From NCBI RefSeq assembly GCF_021117295.1, contig NZ_CP088247.1:3301001-3365000 (forward strand): 64,000 bases of DNA, in the 5' to 3' direction. The notes below the pieces were generated by a model. That model made no database searches. It was given only the letters and a program-made list of their open reading frames with translations, and was not told the DNA's origin. The translations under genes were made by a program, and so were the position numbers. Every line of letters begins with the position of its first letter. Position 1 is the first letter of the stretch. Origin of the DNA: Methylorubrum sp. B1-46 (GTDB taxonomy: Bacteria > Pseudomonadota > Alphaproteobacteria > Rhizobiales > Beijerinckiaceae). Below, one piece after another: positions 1 to 8,316 of the stretch.

Positions 1-1
1 G

Positions 2-1381
2 CCCGAGGCGGTGGTGGTCGGGCTTACCGAGGGGTTCTTCGTCAGCGCCGGGCCGGCCATTCTGGAACCCGGCGGGGCGCGGGTCACCGGCCGCATCCTC
101 TACCTGCCGCTGCCCTATCTCGCCCTGATGCGCGGCGACGAGGTGGCGGCGATCATCGGCCACGAACTCGCTCACTATGCCGGGGGCGACACCACCTACA
201 GCCAGCGCTTCCTGCCGATCTATGCCGGCGTCGAGCGCTCCCTCGATGCGGTCGCCGAAGGCCACCAGGGCTCGCTCGGGCTGCTCGGGCCGTCGCTGCG
301 CCTCGGCGTCTTCGTGATGGAGCGCTTCCACCTCGCCGTGCGCCACTGGAGCCGGACGCGCGAATTCGCGGCCGACGCGGCGGGGGCGGGCGCGACCTCG
401 GTCGATGCCTCAGCGCGGGCCCTGCTGCGCACCGGCGCGGTGGGGCCGCGTATCGCCGAGACCCTTCATGCCGCGGCGAACGCGCCGGATGCGGCGCCGC
501 CCGACCTCGTGGCCGCCGCCCTCGACCGCGCGATCCAGGCCGGGGTCGACGACCCGGCGGCGCATTGGCAGGAGGAGCAGGCCCACCCGACCGACACCCA
601 CCCGCCCACCCGCGAGCGCGTTGCCGCCCTCGGGCGCAGCATCGACGCGGATCTCCTGTCCGCGGCCGGTGCCGTGCCGCCGCCCCACGCTCTCGGGCAG
701 CTCGCCGCCTATTTCGCCGACCCGGCCGGGCTCAGCCGAACCGCGACCGACGACTTCCTCGGCGCGCTGCGGGCGCAGGACGCGGCCTACCGCGCCCATC
801 TCGAGGCGACGGCGGCGGAGGTCGGCACCGAGGAGCGGGTGCTGCGCGCGAATTACCGTCCGCGCGGGATCGCGCTGACGGTGGGCGGCAGCCTCTTCGC
901 CGTCATCGCGCTCGCGATCGCCGTGTTCGGCGTGCCGGGAATTTCGCCGAAGGACAACGGCGTCGTCCTCGCGACGGCCCTCGGCCTCGGTGCGCTCCTG
1001 GGCGGAGCCGGCGCGCTCATCCTGCGCCGGGGCGAACCCGTGACGCTGACCCTCAGCCCCGAGGGGCTGAAGGCGCCGGGGCTCGACCGGACGATTTCGT
1101 GGGATTCCATCGCCGACCTCGACATGACGTTCAACCAGACCGGCATCCTCACGCGCCTGCTGCTGCCGCCCGAGGCGGACTGGCCGCAGCGTCTGCCCGG
1201 CCGACACGGGACCAAGCTCGACCCGAAGCGCCGCATCATCACACTCGCGATCGGCCTGCCGCGCGGGATGAAGCCGCAGGACTTCGCCGACCTGATCGGC
1301 CGCTACCAGATGGCGGCGCAGGCTCGGCGCCTCCTCGCCGAGAGCGCACGGACATCACCTTCCGAACCACAGCCAGCCTGA
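2..1381 (+). CDS. Membrane M48-family zinc metalloprotease (5' end outside window)
   Basis: The reading frame is open to the left edge, so the N-terminus is missing. The visible part begins just before the active site: an HELAH zinc motif (bases 161-175) and, about 65 codons later, a REFAAD segment that fits the third zinc ligand of M48 peptidases. A region of roughly 150 residues with no recognised fold follows, then two hydrophobic helices (about bases 880-1035) and a C-terminal cytoplasmic-looking domain. M48 enzymes degrade or process membrane and exported proteins. The next gene starts 6 bases downstream, so the two are probably one transcript. The family call is firm; the substrate is unknown. 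Confidence 0.85.
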   Translation, partial: PEAVVVGLTEGFFVSAGPAILEPGGARVTGRILYLPLPYLALMRGDEVAAIIGHELAHYAGGDTTYSQRFLPIYAGVERSLDAVAEGHQGSLGLLGPSLRLGVFVMERFHLAVRHWSRTREFAADAAGAGATSVDASARALLRTGAVGPRIAETLHAAANAPDAAPPDLVAAALDRAIQAGVDDPAAHWQEEQAHPTDTHPPTRERVAALGRSIDADLLSAAGAVPPPHALGQLAAYFADPAGLSRTATDDFLGALRAQDAAYRAHLEATAAEVGTEERVLRANYRPRGIALTVGGSLFAVIALAIAVFGVPGISPKDNGVVLATALGLGALLGGAGALILRRGEPVTLTLSPEGLKAPGLDRTISWDSIADLDMTFNQTGILTRLLLPPEADWPQRLPGRHGTKLDPKRRIITLAIGLPRGMKPQDFADLIGRYQMAAQARRLLAESARTSPSEPQPA

Positions 1382-1387
1382 GGCCGC

Positions 1388-1915
1388 ATGACCGCATCTC
1401 CCGAGCGCGCTCACCCCGTCGAGAGGGCCGAGCCCCTGCGCCTGCCGCCCCAACGCCACGGCTGGATGGCGACCTTCTGGGTCCTGTTCGGCGTCGTGGC
1501 GCTCGGGGCCATGCTCGCGGCCTGCGCCATCTACACGGCGCCGGCCCTGATCTCGGACTGGCAGGTCCGCGAGACGGCCGTGCCGGTGGCGGAAGCCCGG
1601 ATCAGCGACGGCAAATGCAGCTCCAAGATCGCGATCCACATCTGCGACCTGACCCTGACCCTGCGCCGGCCCACCGGCACCGTCACGCGCCGGGTGAACT
1701 ACGTGTTCGCCGGCCTGCACGTCGGCGATTTCAGCGCCGGGCCGATGGCCGATCCGGCGCGCCCGGATCTCATCACCACCGATCTCGGCCTCGAGCGGCT
1801 GTGGAACCGTACGATCACCCTCGTGGTGATCATGGGCGCACTTGCGGCAGCCATCTTCGGGGCGCTCCTCTCGCTGGTGCGTAACCGGCGCGCTGCCTCC
1901 GGTGCGGCCGGGTGA
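1388..1915 (+). CDS. Small two-helix membrane protein (DUF3592-like architecture)
   Basis: This 175-aa protein has an N-terminal hydrophobic helix (about residues 28-52), an extracytoplasmic segment of about 95 residues with two cysteines (KCSS and HICD) and a second helix (about 140-162) ending in a basic tail. The helix-domain-helix layout resembles DUF3592-type proteins, but I see no diagnostic motif, so this is only a resemblance. It starts 6 bases after the M48 peptidase gene and is probably co-expressed with it. It could be a partner or substrate of that protease. No function can be assigned. Confidence 0.75.
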   Translation: MTASPERAHPVERAEPLRLPPQRHGWMATFWVLFGVVALGAMLAACAIYTAPALISDWQVRETAVPVAEARISDGKCSSKIAIHICDLTLTLRRPTGTVTRRVNYVFAGLHVGDFSAGPMADPARPDLITTDLGLERLWNRTITLVVIMGALAAAIFGALLSLVRNRRAASGAAG

Positions 1916-1933
1916 CGGACGATCCCGGCCGGA

Positions 1934-2272
1934 TTAGTCCGCATGCGCGGCCGCATCGAGCGCCCGCCGCACCGCCGGATCGCGGCCGTATCGCTGCCGC
2001 AGCCGCGTCTCGTCCGCCTCGATGTCGTCGCAGCGCAATCTCTTGACGGCGGCGGCGATCTGCCGACCGCGGGCCGCATCGTAGGCGTCCTCTCCGGACC
2101 AGTGGTTGCACTCCCTCCGCCGGTCCAGATAGGCGACGATGTCGGCGGGCAGGCTCTTCCGGGCCTCGGGCGAGATCGCCGGTTCGGCTCGTACCGAGGC
2201 TGGCAGGTTCGCGAGGGTCAGCCCTGCGAAGAGCACGGCGGCGGTCCACGATCGGAGCATCGTCCCATTCAT
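1934..2272 (-). CDS. Small exported protein of unknown function
   Basis: A 112-aa product with a typical Sec signal peptide (residues about 1-29, cleavage after VRA) followed by a charged helical domain of about 80 residues with two cysteines (REC and RCDD) that could form a disulfide in the periplasm. It ends convergently with the membrane protein on the plus strand. It starts 38 bases from the divergent gene at 2311, so the two starts share a very short promoter region. No family is recognised. Confidence 0.7.
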   Translation of the reverse strand: MNGTMLRSWTAAVLFAGLTLANLPASVRAEPAISPEARKSLPADIVAYLDRRRECNHWSGEDAYDAARGRQIAAAVKRLRCDDIEADETRLRQRYGRDPAVRRALDAAAHAD

Positions 2273-2310
2273 CCAGCGAGGGTTGCGCCTCCGCTTAGCA
2301 GGGATTCGAC

Positions 2311-3060
2311 GTGAGACTCAGACGCGCCCAGCCGCTTCCCGCCCGCACCACTCTCGCCGCTGTTCTCGTCGCGTCGTTCGCCGCGGCCCCGGCCGTCGCC
2401 GAAGGCTGGAACGCGGCGCGCTTCGATCCGCCGGTGAAGGTCGAGACGGCCACGGATGCGGAGGGCCGACAGATCACCTGTACCCGCTATCCCGATCTCG
2501 TCGTCCGCGAGAGCGACACCGACACCCCCGAGCCCGGGGATGCGGCGCTCATTCCGATCCGTGGCGGTCCGCCCGTGGACTGTCGCGCCGCCCCCGGCGT
2601 CAACGCGCGCAGGCTGGAAACCGGCGCCCAGCGCTTCATCGGGCGGGCGGACGAGTTCCTCGTGTTCGAGGATGCGAGCACCAACGGCACGATGCCCTTC
2701 GCGGTGATCGATGCCGGGACCGGCCGCAGGCTGTTCACCGACACGACGACCTACGACGGCATCGACCGCTTCGCGGCCGAGGGTCCGACGCTGCGGCTCG
2801 GCTTCCGCCGCGGTGTGCAGGGCGCCTGCTCGATCCCGCAAGAGGGTGCGGCCTGCTGGGCGCGGATCGTGCGCGAGGAAAAGATCCCGGCCCCCGTCAC
2901 TACCCTGCCGGTGCCGGCCAAGGCCTGCGCGCAGGCCTACCGGGCCGGGAAGGCCCCCAAGTATACCCCGAGTATCGTCTCCTTCCCGGTGCGGCTCGTC
3001 TGGAGCGGCAGCCTCGCCGTCGAGGCCGACGGTCCGGTGCGATGCCTGCCGACGCCGTGA
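2311..3060 (+). CDS. Exported protein of unknown function
   Basis: A 249-aa product with an N-terminal signal sequence (residues about 1-30, cut near AVA-EGW). The mature part has several cysteines (ITCTRY, VDCRAA, GACSI, AACWA, AKACAQ, VRCLP), consistent with a disulfide-bonded periplasmic protein. No known domain is recognised. It is divergent from the small exported protein at 1934-2272. Another small exported protein gene follows 65 bases downstream and may share its transcript. Confidence 0.75.
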   Translation: MRLRRAQPLPARTTLAAVLVASFAAAPAVAEGWNAARFDPPVKVETATDAEGRQITCTRYPDLVVRESDTDTPEPGDAALIPIRGGPPVDCRAAPGVNARRLETGAQRFIGRADEFLVFEDASTNGTMPFAVIDAGTGRRLFTDTTTYDGIDRFAAEGPTLRLGFRRGVQGACSIPQEGAACWARIVREEKIPAPVTTLPVPAKACAQAYRAGKAPKYTPSIVSFPVRLVWSGSLAVEADGPVRCLPTP

Positions 3061-3125
3061 CGGCGCCCCCGCCCTTCACCCCCCGCGCCCGCGATGCGGG
3101 CCGCCCATCGAGGAGAAACCGCCGC

Positions 3126-3626
3126 ATGATCTCACGCCGCAACGCTCTCGCCGCCGCCGCGACCCTGCTCTGCGCCTCCGCAGCCTGGGCCGAACCGACG
3201 ATCGGGCTCGCCGAGCGCCGGGCCATCGCCGCCTATCGCGAGAGCCGCTACCCGGCGCAGGAGAAGGCGATCCAGGAGGCCGCCGGCTTTCCCGTGCCGG
3301 TCGAGGTGGCGTGGGACCAGATCACCCTGCCGGGCGACGCGAAATACTATTCGGACGAAGGCTATTTCGAGAAGACGATCTTCGAGCCGATCGCCGCCGG
3401 TCTGAAGGAGGTCGGCAAGGACAAGATGGGCCGCGATGCGCTGCAGGCGAAGCTCAAGTCGATTCGAATCCGCTTCGACGAGAAGACGGCGCCGGCCTCG
3501 AATTACCCGAACGGCCTGAAGTTCGACGGCGGCGTCCTCGACGTGAACTGGCGACCGTTCTCGAACGTCGCCGATTTCAAGGATCGGGTAGAGGCGGTGG
3601 TGAAGGTGCTGGAGAAGAACCTGTGA
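3126..3626 (+). CDS. Exported protein of unknown function (166 aa)
   Basis: The chosen ATG gives a clean signal peptide (ISRRN followed by a hydrophobic core ending SAAWA-EP), and GAGGAGAAA lies just upstream. The same frame stays open far upstream, but that stretch overlaps the previous gene and is compositional noise. The mature part of about 145 residues is mixed alpha/beta with aromatic residues (KYYSDEGYFEKTIF, VLDVNWRPFSN). I recognise no family. It follows another exported protein by 65 bases, so a two-gene transcript is likely. Confidence 0.75.
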   Translation: MISRRNALAAAATLLCASAAWAEPTIGLAERRAIAAYRESRYPAQEKAIQEAAGFPVPVEVAWDQITLPGDAKYYSDEGYFEKTIFEPIAAGLKEVGKDKMGRDALQAKLKSIRIRFDEKTAPASNYPNGLKFDGGVLDVNWRPFSNVADFKDRVEAVVKVLEKNL

Positions 3627-3750
3627 CGCTGAAGGCTGCGCCCGCCTTGTGCGGCGCGGCGGCCGGGCCGGCTCTTCGTTCGGGCGCCTACGGCTTGCGC
3701 GGCAACGCCGAGGCCATCTCGACCTGTCACCGCGTGAACTGAGGCCCGCT

Positions 3751-4404
3751 ATGGACGACCGCCTGCGACAGCGCTTCGACGATCTTTGGGCACGGACGGC
3801 CGGAGCGGCCAGCGCGGAGGCGGCGTGGCGGGCGCTCGATGCCGGGTATGGCGAGACTGCGCGCCACTATCACGGCTGGCGTCACATCGCGGACCTGCTT
3901 GAACGGCACGACGCGGCGCGGACCCTGCCGGACTTCGCTGAACTGGATCACGATGCCATCGACCTCGCGGTCGTCTTCCACGATGTGGTCTACGACACGG
4001 CCCGCACCGACAACGAAGCGCGCAGCGCCGACCTGCTGCGCATCCAGGCCGGGCCGCAAGCGGAATTGGGCCCGATCCGGGCAGCGGAGGCGATGATCCG
4101 GGCCACTGCCGCGCACGCGCCGAGTGCCGATCCGGCGACGCGACTGATGCTGGATCTCGACCTTGCGGTGCTGGGTGCCGCCCGCCCGGACTACGAAGCC
4201 TATGCCGCGGCGATCCGATGCGAGTATGCCGCAGTTCCCGACGCGGCGTGGTGCATCGGCCGGGCAGCCGTGCTCGACCGCTTTCTCGCCCGACCGCGCC
4301 TCTACCAGACCGACCCCTTCCGCGATCGCCTCGAGACGTCGGCCCGCGCCAACCTCGCCGCCGAGCTGCACGCGCTTCGCGGCGACCGGCCGTCAGTTGG
4401 ATGA
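3751..4404 (+). CDS. HD-superfamily metal-dependent phosphohydrolase
   Basis: This 217-aa protein has the HD-superfamily metal ligands: HYHGWRH near residue 33 and FHDVVYD near residue 75, followed by DNEARSA. This arrangement is characteristic of the small 'predicted metal-dependent HD phosphohydrolase' family (COG4339 type). Such enzymes are expected to hydrolyse a phosphate ester of a nucleotide or similar small molecule in the cytoplasm, but the substrate is not known. The ATG at 3751 was chosen over upstream in-frame codons because the protein aligns with the family's usual start. It stands alone between an exported protein and the LRR kinase. Confidence 0.85.
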   Translation: MDDRLRQRFDDLWARTAGAASAEAAWRALDAGYGETARHYHGWRHIADLLERHDAARTLPDFAELDHDAIDLAVVFHDVVYDTARTDNEARSADLLRIQAGPQAELGPIRAAEAMIRATAAHAPSADPATRLMLDLDLAVLGAARPDYEAYAAAIRCEYAAVPDAAWCIGRAAVLDRFLARPRLYQTDPFRDRLETSARANLAAELHALRGDRPSVG

Positions 4405-4471
4405 TCCCCGCTGAAGCGGTGGACGGCCGGGCGCCCGGCCGCCATCCCCGGCGGAAACGACGCGAGACCCC

Positions 4472-5806
4472 ATGGACGCCCCACCGACTCCCACGCTGCA
4501 CGCCCTTCGCCGCGGCGACCTCGCCGGGGCCAGGGTGCTGCGGCTTGCCGGAGAAGCGAGCGAATTCCCGCCCGAGATCTTCGGCCTTGCCGAAACCCTG
4601 GAGGTGCTCGATCTCAGCGGCGGCGGCCTCACGAAACTCCCCGACGACATCGGCCGGCTCAAGCGGCTGCGCGTCCTGTTCGGCTCGGGCAACCGCTTCG
4701 AGCGGCTCCCGCCCGCTCTCGGGGATTGCCCGGCCCTGAGCCAGATCGGCTTTCGCGCCACCGGCTTGCGCGAAGTGCCGGCCGAGGCGCTGCCGCCGGC
4801 CCTGCGCTGGCTCACCTTGACCGACAACCGGATCGAGCACCTGCCCGACGCGATCGGCAAACGCCCGCACCTGCAGAAGCTGATGCTGGCGGGAAATCGC
4901 CTGCGGACCCTGCCAGCCTCGCTCGAAGGCGCACCGAACCTCGAATTGCTGCGCCTCTCCGCCAATCGCTTCGAGGCCTTGCCCGCCTGGCTCACAGGCC
5001 TGCCGCGCCTCGCCTGGATCGCCTGGGCCGGCAATCCCCTCGACGGCGCGGCCACGCCGTCGCCTGTGCCGGGCGTACCGTGGGGCGCGCTCGATCTCGG
5101 CCCGCGCCTCGGCGAGGGTGCCTCGGGACGAATTCACCGGGCGTCGTGGCGGACCGCCGGCGGGGTGCAAGCCGTCGCGGTCAAGCTGTTCAAGGGCCGG
5201 ATGACCAGCGACGGGCTGCCCGAGCGCGAGATGGACGCCTGCCTCGCCGCCGGCCGGCATCCCCATCTCACCGGCGCCCTCGGCCGAATCGAGGGGCATC
5301 CGGAGGGCGAGCAGGGGCTGCTGATGCCGCTGATCCCGGAGAGCTGGCAGGTCCTGGCCGGGCCGCCGAGCCTGGAGAGCTGCAGCCGGGACGTCTACGC
5401 GCCCGGTCTCGCCCTGCCGTCGGTGACGGCGCTCCGGATCGCGGCCGGAATCGCCCGAGCGGCGGCCCATCTGCACGGCCGGGGCGTGCTGCACGGCGAT
5501 CTCTACGCGCACAACACCCTCTGGGATGGATGCGCGGGCGAGGCGGTTCTGAGCGATTTCGGCGCCGCCTCCCGGCTGCCGCACGGCGAGGCCGGCCTTC
5601 CCTGGCAGCGCGTCGAGAGCCGCGCCTGGGGCCTGCTGCTCGGCGAACTGCTCGACCGCTGCGCGGAGGAACCCTTGGACATCGCCGCGCTGCGGGCGCT
5701 GGAGCGGGCCTGCTGCCAGGCTGATATGCGTGCGCGGCCCACGATGACGGAGGTCGTGGAGACACTTTCCGCGCTTCTGTCGCCGGATCGTCACGCTCCT
5801 GCGTGA
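4472..5806 (+). CDS. Leucine-rich-repeat protein kinase fusion
   Basis: A 444-aa cytoplasmic protein with two modules. Residues about 15-190 hold seven to eight short leucine-rich repeats (for example LEVLDLSGGGLTKLPDDI and LRWLTLTDNRIEHLPDAI). Residues about 205-440 form a eukaryotic-type kinase: a GEGASG nucleotide loop, AVKLF with Lys238, a catalytic loop HGDLYAHN (Asp343, Asn348) with Gly in place of the Arg of HRD, and SDFGA with Asp362. All catalytic residues are present, so it is probably active on Ser/Thr. No signal peptide or membrane helix is seen, unlike plant LRR receptor kinases. The ligand and targets are unknown. Confidence 0.9.
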   Translation: MDAPPTPTLHALRRGDLAGARVLRLAGEASEFPPEIFGLAETLEVLDLSGGGLTKLPDDIGRLKRLRVLFGSGNRFERLPPALGDCPALSQIGFRATGLREVPAEALPPALRWLTLTDNRIEHLPDAIGKRPHLQKLMLAGNRLRTLPASLEGAPNLELLRLSANRFEALPAWLTGLPRLAWIAWAGNPLDGAATPSPVPGVPWGALDLGPRLGEGASGRIHRASWRTAGGVQAVAVKLFKGRMTSDGLPEREMDACLAAGRHPHLTGALGRIEGHPEGEQGLLMPLIPESWQVLAGPPSLESCSRDVYAPGLALPSVTALRIAAGIARAAAHLHGRGVLHGDLYAHNTLWDGCAGEAVLSDFGAASRLPHGEAGLPWQRVESRAWGLLLGELLDRCAEEPLDIAALRALERACCQADMRARPTMTEVVETLSALLSPDRHAPA

Positions 5807-5905
5807 TCCATGACGCACTCAGACGCATTGTGTCTGTCCCGAACGATGCGGCAAGATGCACGCGTATCGCCGCCACAACCTTCACGAGGAGCAGGACGAA
5901 ACCGC

Positions 5906-7444
5906 ATGAGCGACCCGCGCGAGATCGAGCTGAAGCTGGAATGTGAGCCCTCCGACCTCGCCACCCTGCAGGATCATCCGCTCCTGCGGGATGCGGCGGA
6001 GCAGGGGGAAGCGGAGCTCGCTTCCGTGTACTTCGACACGTCCGACCGGCTTTTGCTCGCGGCCAAGCTCGGCCTGCGGGTGCGCGAGAGCGGTGGCCGC
6101 TTCGTCCAGACCCTGAAGGCCGAAGGTGACGGGCTGTTCGACCGGCCGGAATGGGAGCATCCGGTGGAGCGCTCCGAACCCGACCGGGCGGCGCTGGCCG
6201 ACACGCCGTTCGCGCGCCACGTCGCGGCCGACGCCGCGCTGGAGCCGCTCTTCATCACGCGCGTGACCCGGCGGACCTATCTCGTCGAGCAGGGCGGGTC
6301 GCGCATCGAGGTCGCCCTCGACACCGGCCGGATCGAGGCGCCGGCCGCGGGCGACCGCATCGTGCCGATCTGCGAAGTCGAACTCGAACTCAAGGACGGG
6401 ACGGCGAGCGATCTGTTCGCCCTCGCCCAGGCCATCGCCAATCTCGTGCCGGTCCGCATCGGCGTGCGCAGCAAGGCCGAGCGCGGCTACGCCCTGGCCA
6501 CGGGCAAGCTCGACAAGGTGCGCAAGGCCGAGCCCGTGCCGCTGCGCGAGGACATGACCGCGGCCGACGCCTTCCGTTCCGTAGCGCATGCTTGCCTGCG
6601 CCAGATGCGGATCAACGAGGACATCCTGCTCAGGGGCCGCGACGCCGACGCCCTGCACCAGATGCGCGTCGCAATCCGGCGCCTGCGCTCGGCCTTCTCC
6701 CTGTTCGGCGACCTCGTGGACGATCCCCTCGGCGTGCGCATCCGGACCGAGTTGAAGGAGGTCACCGAACCGCTCGGCCGGGCGCGCAACCTCGACGTCT
6801 TCCTCGCCACGATCCTGCCGGCCGAGCGCGAGCGGCATCCCGACGAGACCGGACTGCTCGGCCTGGAGCGGCAGCTCGAGGACGAGCGCGCCAAGGCCTA
6901 TCGCGACATCGCCGCTTTGCTCGAGTCGGACGCGTGGCGGATGCTGCTGCTCGACCTCGTCGGCTGGATCAATGCCGGGCCCTGGCTGCGGGAGAAGAGA
7001 CCCGGCCGCACCGCCCTACGCGAGGAGCCGGCCCGCGTCTTCGCCGCCCGCGAACTCGACCGGCGGCGGCGCCAGGTGAAGCGGCGCGGGCGCCACCTCG
7101 ACGACCTCGAGCCCGAGGAGCGTCACCGGGTGCGCATCGCCGCCAAGAAGCTGCGCTACGGGGCCGAGTTCTTCGCCGCGCTCTTTCCGGGCAAGAAGGC
7201 CGCCAAGCGCCACTCCGCCTTCGGCAAGGCGCTCTCGGATCTGCAGGATCATCTCGGCGCGCTCAACGACATCGCCACCGGCCACGAGCTGATGCGTGAT
7301 CTCACCGACGAGCCCGCCGGCGCCTCGACCCTGTTCGCCGCCGGGATGACCGCGGCCGATATCGAGGCGCGCTCCCGCATGCTGCTGGAGGCCGCGGCCG
7401 AGGCGCATGAAGAGCTCGTCGACACCAAGCCGTTCTGGCGCTGA
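5906..7444 (+). CDS. CYTH-CHAD domain protein (inorganic triphosphatase-like)
   Basis: This 512-aa product has an N-terminal CYTH domain (residues about 1-200) opening with EIELKLE, the metal- and triphosphate-binding signature. A C-terminal CHAD domain (about 225-505) is rich in histidine and arginine, with the motifs HQMRVAIRRLRS and HRVRIAAKKLRYGAEF. CYTH-CHAD proteins such as E. coli YgiF hydrolyse inorganic triphosphate. CHAD domains bind polyphosphate and can sit on polyphosphate granules. The ATG at 5906 fits the family start; upstream in-frame codons do not. A second CYTH gene follows 194 bases downstream. The domain call is firm and the substrate is inferred. Confidence 0.9.
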   Translation: MSDPREIELKLECEPSDLATLQDHPLLRDAAEQGEAELASVYFDTSDRLLLAAKLGLRVRESGGRFVQTLKAEGDGLFDRPEWEHPVERSEPDRAALADTPFARHVAADAALEPLFITRVTRRTYLVEQGGSRIEVALDTGRIEAPAAGDRIVPICEVELELKDGTASDLFALAQAIANLVPVRIGVRSKAERGYALATGKLDKVRKAEPVPLREDMTAADAFRSVAHACLRQMRINEDILLRGRDADALHQMRVAIRRLRSAFSLFGDLVDDPLGVRIRTELKEVTEPLGRARNLDVFLATILPAERERHPDETGLLGLERQLEDERAKAYRDIAALLESDAWRMLLLDLVGWINAGPWLREKRPGRTALREEPARVFAARELDRRRRQVKRRGRHLDDLEPEERHRVRIAAKKLRYGAEFFAALFPGKKAAKRHSAFGKALSDLQDHLGALNDIATGHELMRDLTDEPAGASTLFAAGMTAADIEARSRMLLEAAAEAHEELVDTKPFWR

Positions 7445-7463
7445 GGCGAAGCCGGCCACGAAC

Positions 7464-7492
7464 GGAGCCGGGCGCGACGCGAACCCGGCTCC
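7464..7492 (+). terminator. Possible hairpin terminator after CYTH-CHAD gene
   Basis: A perfect 9-bp inverted repeat, GGAGCCGGG and CCCGGCTCC, with an 11-base loop starts 20 bases after the stop codon. There is no clear T-run, so it may only be an attenuating or mRNA-stabilising hairpin. Confidence 0.45.
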
Positions 7493-7638
7493 CCTGTCAA
7501 TGGCGCGAACCGGGTTTCCACTCCGCTCAGGTTGCAGCCTCGACCTGCGCGAAACCTGATTGCCCGCAATCAAGCTCTGCCGTAACGGAGTCGGGCCCAA
7601 GGGGCGGAACGTTTCCGCTGCCAAAGTTTTTCGCGGTA

Positions 7639-8148
7639 ATGCGTTTCGAGGTCGAGCGTAAATTCCTCGTCGCCGACGATGGTTGGCAGGGCGGCGTCAC
7701 CACGCGCCGCCGCCTCACGGATGGTCTGATCGGACAGTTCGCGACGGGGAACAAGGTGCGGGTGCGGCTCGACGAGGGCCGCGCTTGGCTGACTGTCAAG
7801 GGGGAGCGCGTCGGCCTCGGTCGACCCGAATTCGAGTACGAGATCCCGCGCGCCGACGCGGAATCGATGATGAGCCTCGTCTGCGAGACCTGCTTTATCG
7901 AGAAGACGCGCCACTGCGTGCCCTATGCCGGCTTGGTCTGGGAAGTCGATGTCTACGGCGGGACCCTGACCGGATTGATCCTGGCCGAGGTGGAGCTTGA
8001 GCACGAGGGGCAGGCCTTCGAACGCCCGCCCTGGCTCGGAACGGAGGTAACGGGGGATCCGCGCTTCCGCCAATCGGCCCTGCTGCGCCGCTTCAGTGAC
8101 GAGGGGCGCCGTGTGACCCCGGAGCAGGTGCTCGCCCTGCCGCTGTGA
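7639..8148 (+). CDS. Stand-alone CYTH domain protein
   Basis: A 169-aa CYTH-domain protein beginning with the EVERKFLV signature (ExExK). It has the alternating acidic and basic strands of the triphosphate tunnel fold (KVRVRLDEGRAWLTVKG, FEYEIP, WEVDVY, LAEVELEHEG). Family members are triphosphatases or, more rarely, class IV adenylate cyclases. Most bacterial single-domain forms of this length act on inorganic triphosphate. It follows the CYTH-CHAD gene in the same orientation but with a hairpin and 194 bases between them, so it may have its own promoter. Confidence 0.85.
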   Translation: MRFEVERKFLVADDGWQGGVTTRRRLTDGLIGQFATGNKVRVRLDEGRAWLTVKGERVGLGRPEFEYEIPRADAESMMSLVCETCFIEKTRHCVPYAGLVWEVDVYGGTLTGLILAEVELEHEGQAFERPPWLGTEVTGDPRFRQSALLRRFSDEGRRVTPEQVLALPL

Positions 8149-8171
8149 TGCGATTTCCGGCTGATTGCTTC

Positions 8172-8287
8172 GATCTCTCCTCCGTCATCGCGAGGCGAAG
8201 TCGTGGCGATCCAGGGCGCGACCATGCCGGCGATGTCGCGCCCTGGATCACTTCGGCTTCACCTCGCGATGAAGGAGGAGATGAGGC
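8172..8287. repeat. Dispersed palindromic repeat, copy 1 (CGTCATCGCGAG family)
   Basis: An imperfect palindrome of about 115 bases. The left arm reads TCCTCCGTCATCGCGAGG and the right arm CCTCGCGATGAAGGAGGA, with a nested GGGCGCGAC / GTCGCGCCC stem. Copies with the same terminal motif lie at 24967-25058 and 59960-60024. It fills the gap between two convergent genes. Confidence 0.75.
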
Positions 8288-8316
8288 AGACTCGAGGGGA
8301 TCAACCGGAGACCGCC

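Noticed and set aside
7639..8148. Class IV adenylate cyclase function for the lone CYTH protein
   Set aside because: The CYTH signature is shared by triphosphatases, which are far more common; the sequence alone does not support a cyclase call.
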